Below, piece after piece: positions 60,345 to 64,000 of a DNA stretch of 64,000 bases. Source of the stretch: Terana coerulea (taxonomy: Eukaryota; Basidiomycota; Agaricomycetes; Polyporales; Phanerochaetaceae); the NCBI GenBank assembly GCA_024811115.1, contig JAKOGH010000783.1, positions 186,001 through 250,000 on the forward strand, given 5' to 3'. Both the position numbers and the translations under genes were made by a program. Numbering within the stretch: position 1 is the first letter of the stretch; every line of letters begins with the position of its first letter. The notes under the pieces were generated by a model. The model saw only the letters and a program-made list of their open reading frames with translations, did no database searches and was not told the origin of the DNA.

Positions 60345-61527
60345 ATGCCTACGAGGATTCCTCTTCTTCTTGTAGGCACCCCTTCTTGGTATGTCCTACC
60401 ACGCTGACTTTCTGGCCGTAGGGTGCCGGCCTTATTGGTCGTGCCGGCACAGACGCGACCGTTACAGACCCCAAAGTTGCCCAGCAATTCGTCGACTTGA
60501 TGCTGCGACATGGCCAGACTGCGATCGACACTGCCCGCGGGTATTGCTTGGGGACATCCGAGAAAGTATGTGTTTCCCTCGTATTTAATGTTGCTCACCG
60601 TATCCATCACTCACAGTTTGTGGCCTAGACCCTGAGCGAGTTGGATTTTCACAGCACCGTTCAGCTCGACACTAAAGCGACCCCGAGCCACGCTCCTGAG
60701 AAACTGAAGGCGACCTTCCGGTTATCGCTGGAGGCCCTTAACGGCGTCAAGATCCGCGTCTTCTACCTCCATGCGCCCGACAGAAGTGTCCCTTATGAGG
60801 ACACCCTCCGAGCCGTTGATGAACTCTACAAGGAGGGGCATTTGTACGTGACCATTGCTGATGGGGCAAACCCACTCTAACTCATTATAATTCCTAGTGA
60901 GCAATTGGGTCTGAGCAACTATACCTCGTGGGAAGTGGCCGAAATCGTCACGATCTCTAGGCTCCGGGGATTCGTAGTGCCGACTGTCTACCAGGGTAGC
61001 TATAATCTGCTCGACCGCGCCCCTGAAGCAGAGCTATTCCCCTGTCTACGTAAATTCAACATCAAATTCGCTGCCTACTCTGCGCTTGCCGGAGGCCTTT
61101 TGACCGACCGCTTCTTTGCTTCTAAGGAGGCCGACGACAAGGCTAAACTATCTCATTTCGACCCGACGTGGAGACTCTACGGGTTTTATTCTTCGAAATA
61201 TCTTACGAAGACCCCCGCAGTTGCAGAGCTTCTGGATGTAGCCAAATCCCATGGCTTGACGTTGACCGAGATCGCACATCGCTGGCTCCAGTGGCACAGC
61301 AAGATGAACGAGAATGACCATGGGGTGATTGTCGGTGCCAGTAAGCTAGCTCAGCTCGAGACTACGCTGGCGGACTGGTAGGTCTATGCATCGCTGCCAT
61401 CATGTCTGTATACTGATTGTCCTTTAGCGAGAAGGGGCCTCTGCCTGAGCCAGTCGTGCAAGCATGTGAGGAGACGTGGGCGAAAATCAAACCGATCGCG
61501 AACAACTATTGGTTTGGAACCGTCTAG
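60345..61527 (+). CDS. Aldo-keto reductase 2, tandem paralogue
   Basis: Close paralogue of the gene at 58112, with the same catalytic blocks: AIDTARGYCLGTSE, RVFYLHAPDRSVPYEDTLRA, LGLSNYTSWEV and PTVYQGSYNLLDR. Exons 60345-60371, 60422-60565, 60629-60843, 60898-61377 and 61428-61527 total 966 nt, 321 residues, in frame. It lacks four residues in the third exon relative to copy 1 and a short Asn/Leu/Asp/Gly insertion before SHFDP, and it extends three residues past the shared ANNYWF end. TACTTAAAAG near 60260 is the nearest TATA-like box. Both copies being intact suggests each is under selection. Confidence 0.9.
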
Positions 61528-61999
61528 AGCTTCTACGGTGCATTATCCACGTAGTTTGCTCCGCTTAGCAGCAGCTCACTATACGCTATGATATTCATTT
61601 GCGGGTTTATGGGATCTGCAGTGAACTTAACATTGCTACTCGCTGAAAGTGTGTCCGGAAAACCGACCAGCGCCACATGAGCACTGTTGTATAGCGCACA
61701 GCAGCACGTCCATTCATTCCGCACATGATCACCTGCATATTGGTGTTTACTTTGCAGGCTCAATCTCATCGATATTTCGGCTTTTAATGAGAAGACTTCA
61801 CTATTTAGAAGTCGACGCTGTTGCCGTGCATCGGATAATACCGGCTGCGGATCAAGTGCCACAAAGCTGCATTTATTCCGTAACAGGCCTTCCTTCTCCC
61901 CTGCTGTGCCTGCCGGCTTCCACTACGTGATGTTCTTACTCTGTAATTTGCGCAGACTTTGGAAACCAGTGTGTTCTGACAGTACTCTGCAAGTCGGCA
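61528..61999. other. Convergent 3' region
   Basis: About 470 bp between the stop codons of the aldo-keto reductase and RAD10. No gene or repeat is recognised. Confidence 0.45.
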
Positions 62000-63543
62000 T
62001 CATTGTAGCAAGTCTGCCATACTGAATGCATCCTCGTCTTCGTCGATGTCGTGGTGAACGCTCTTGTGCCTCTTTCGCGTAGTGTCGTCATCGGCGTCAG
62101 AATCGTTGAGGTCAAGCTCGATGTCCCACACCGGACTCGGTGGGCGTTTTCGAGCGGTTTGAGCGGCGGCTTCTGGCTCTGCGAGTGGTCCAGATAGATG
62201 AACACTTGCTGGAGGTGAAGGATCCAGGTCAAGCTCAATATCCCACACTGGGCTGTACTCTCGCGCTGCACCCTTGTCTGCGCTACTAGTACTACCCGTA
62301 GCGGTGCTGTTGACTTCCCGCTGTTTCCCCTTATTCTTCTTCGCAGCGGTACCAGATGCAGCGCTGTTCTGCGGCTGAGGTTGTGATGCAAAAGGAATGA
62401 TGTTTGCTGGATTGCTTCGGAGCGGCTTCTCGAAGGCGTCCTTGATTCGCTTCACCTTGACCTGACCGAAGCCTGGAAGCTGTTGTAGCTGGTCCGAGGT
62501 CGCACGCGCGATATCTGCAAAGCTCTTTGGCAAAGTTACTCGCGTAGTTGACGATACTGTGAGGGATGCATACCCCGACGGAAGTGCGAAGTATCTCGAC
62601 ATCAGTCTTGTTGACCTTGTTCACGCTGGTGAGGGCCGTCCGCAGCATTGAATAGTAGTCTTTGTCGACACGTTCTTTGATGAGGGTAGGTGGCCGATGC
62701 TCAAATTGTTTGAAAGTCGACAGGTAGAAACCGGCCTCCTCAACACTGTTCGCGGGGAGTCAGACAGAGTACAGCGATGATGAAAATCGGCTCACTTCCA
62801 AGCAACAATGACGGTAATGTTGTTTATTAAGCATATCTAGAAGACATTAAGCATATGATATAAATGCACAAAGAGAGACCCTACCTTAGTCAACTCTCGT
62901 ATGGAGTCTTGGTGCTCGCTCTAACATTACGGAGTCAGTGTGCAGTGGAGTAGAATGAATTCGGAGGATACTCACAGTGTCACAGAGAAAAAGCAATATT
63001 CGAAGATTATACGATGTCCCAAGCCGCTCTATCCTCTGGTGGATGTACTCAGGATGTAGCCTGTGGTATTTGAGGCTGGGTCCTTGTGAGCGTCGCAATT
63101 GTGGCGATTCAGAGGAGCTGGGCCAAACCTGAGGTAAAGCACGCCGGTGGTCCGTCCTACTTGATAGTCTGCGAAGATGTCACCAAACTCTCTGCCCACA
63201 TTCTTGGCATGCTCGAGTACCGGGTTGCCTCGCTATACTCTATCTGTTGAGCTGGGCTTGGATCGAAAGAGACGGCGCTCAAGCGACGTACCTGACATGG
63301 GTTGACGATAATGTTATTTCCAGTGCCCGGCTGGACGACAGGCGGTTTCACCGATCCGGAACCACTCGCTGTGCGCGAGCCCGACGGATTTGAAGACGAC
63401 GCCGCGCCGTTCTGCATGGCGGTGTCCTTCAACGTTTGCCCGAACGGGCGACGCTCAGTTTTGATGGGACCTGGCGGCAGCGGCAGGACGATGCCGGGGC
63501 GTGAGCGCCGTCGGCCAGCGTCGGCCCCCCGTCCTGATAGCAT
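62000..63543 (-). CDS. RAD10: Rad10/ERCC1, structure-specific endonuclease partner of Rad1/XPF
   Basis: Non-catalytic subunit of the nuclease that cuts 5' of damage in nucleotide excision repair. The central inactive nuclease-like domain includes [40 protein letters not shown] and [18 protein letters not shown]. The tandem helix-hairpin-helix region includes [14 protein letters not shown] and [19 protein letters not shown]. Exons 63292-63543, 63129-63232, 62976-63075, 62885-62920, 62796-62836, 62574-62745 and 62000-62524 total 1,230 nt, 409 residues, with no frame error. A C-terminal extension of about 140 residues beyond the HhH domain carries a repeated [10 protein letters not shown] peptide. 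The N-terminal start at 63543 is the likeliest ATG, though upstream in-frame ATGs exist. Divergent from the amidohydrolase gene. Confidence 0.93.
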
Positions 63544-63681
63544 GGGAGCGCAACCAGGCCTCGCAATTCGCTCATCCTCTGCACAGCATGTGCTTCTCAT
63601 CAACTCACATGGACGCTACTACACGCACAAATCCTTCCCACTCCCGCCCAGTTCGTCTCGCAAGGGTTGACTCTACCCACC

Positions 63682-64000
63682 ATGGACAAGAGGCCTCAAC
63701 CGACGACGTCCGACCCCATCCTCCCCGTGTTAGCGAGGGAGGCCGGAACGCGAAGGCATCCAAAGCGGGGGGAGGGTCTGGAGGCTTCTCTCTGCAGCCG
63801 TTCTGCTCTTCGTCTTCGCCCAGGTCACTCTGAACGGCTCTCAAACTCGTGAGAGGACCTCTGTTCAGGTTCCTATCCATGCCGAGGAGATTCTGGACAA
63901 ATGTCGGTCGCTGAACGTCAAGCCTGGTCCTCCAGAGGACTTCAATCTGAGGACACACTCTGACCGGTTCGTACCGGGAACCAAGTCGACGTTGATCAAG
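63682..64000 (+). CDS. N-terminus of membrane-anchored amidohydrolase-family protein (3' end outside window)
   Basis: Only about 105 residues are present. A basic N-terminus is followed by one TM helix (LLSAAVLLFVFAQVTL) and then IHAEEILDKCRSLNVKPGPP with THSDRFVPGTKSTLIK. This matches the start of fungal metal-dependent amidohydrolases that are often labelled carbohydrate esterase family 9; the catalytic HxH and later ligands lie beyond the window. From the ATG at 63682 the frame fits the TM segment only if one G of the G6 run near 63769-63774 is removed, another likely indel. It shares a promoter of about 140 bp with RAD10. Confidence 0.65.

Overview
The window looks like nuclear DNA of a filamentous basidiomycete, probably an agaricomycete wood or litter decayer. 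The genes are packed on both strands and cut by many introns of about 48-70 nt with GT(A/G)NGT donors. They encode eukaryotic housekeeping proteins plus one AA9 lytic polysaccharide monooxygenase. No rRNA, tRNA, CRISPR array or bacterial operon structure is visible. All identifications come from reading translated sequence by eye; no search was run.

Layout. 1-6102: 3' two-thirds of CSF1/BLTP1 (lipid transfer). 6381-11028: a large, nearly perfect inverted repeat (arms about 1.6 kb, spacer 1.44 kb). Each arm carries a Doc-like Fic-domain gene, and the spacer holds a third, divergent Fic gene plus a small gene for a probable mitochondrial protein. 11289-21303: YIP1, NSA2, a PRKRIP1-like splicing factor, an AA9 LPMO, BET5 and FUN30/SMARCAD1. 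23264-24523: a divergent mitochondrial-carrier-like protein. 24.5-33.9 kb: a gene-poor stretch with one Zn2Cys6 regulator. 33857-40816: U2AF35, ALG14, CDC23/APC8 and a GLTSCR1-domain-like protein. 41.7-50.6 kb: F-box-like protein, hemerythrin-domain protein, DHA2-type MFS transporter and a two-TM protein of unknown function. 51048-57716: RMT2, queuine tRNA-ribosyltransferase and DBP10. 58.1-61.5 kb: tandem aldo-keto reductases with a Tc1/mariner-type MITE between them. 62.0-64.0 kb: RAD10/ERCC1 and the start of an amidohydrolase.

Most genes are unrelated housekeeping functions (membrane contact and ER-Golgi traffic, N-glycan start, ribosome biogenesis, splicing, chromatin, DNA repair, tRNA modification, mitosis) and do not form a pathway. 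Several pairs share short divergent promoters: YIP1/NSA2, ALG14/CDC23, RMT2/TGT, DBP10/AKR and RAD10/amidohydrolase.

Quality warning. Many otherwise intact genes are one base out of frame, usually in a run of the same base. When exon lengths are summed, adding or removing one or two bases restores a multiple of three in YIP1, NSA2, the AA9 gene, FUN30, CDC23, the MFS gene, DBP10 and others. This looks like uncorrected long-read indels, not decay, and it affects how the differences between the inverted-repeat arms should be read.
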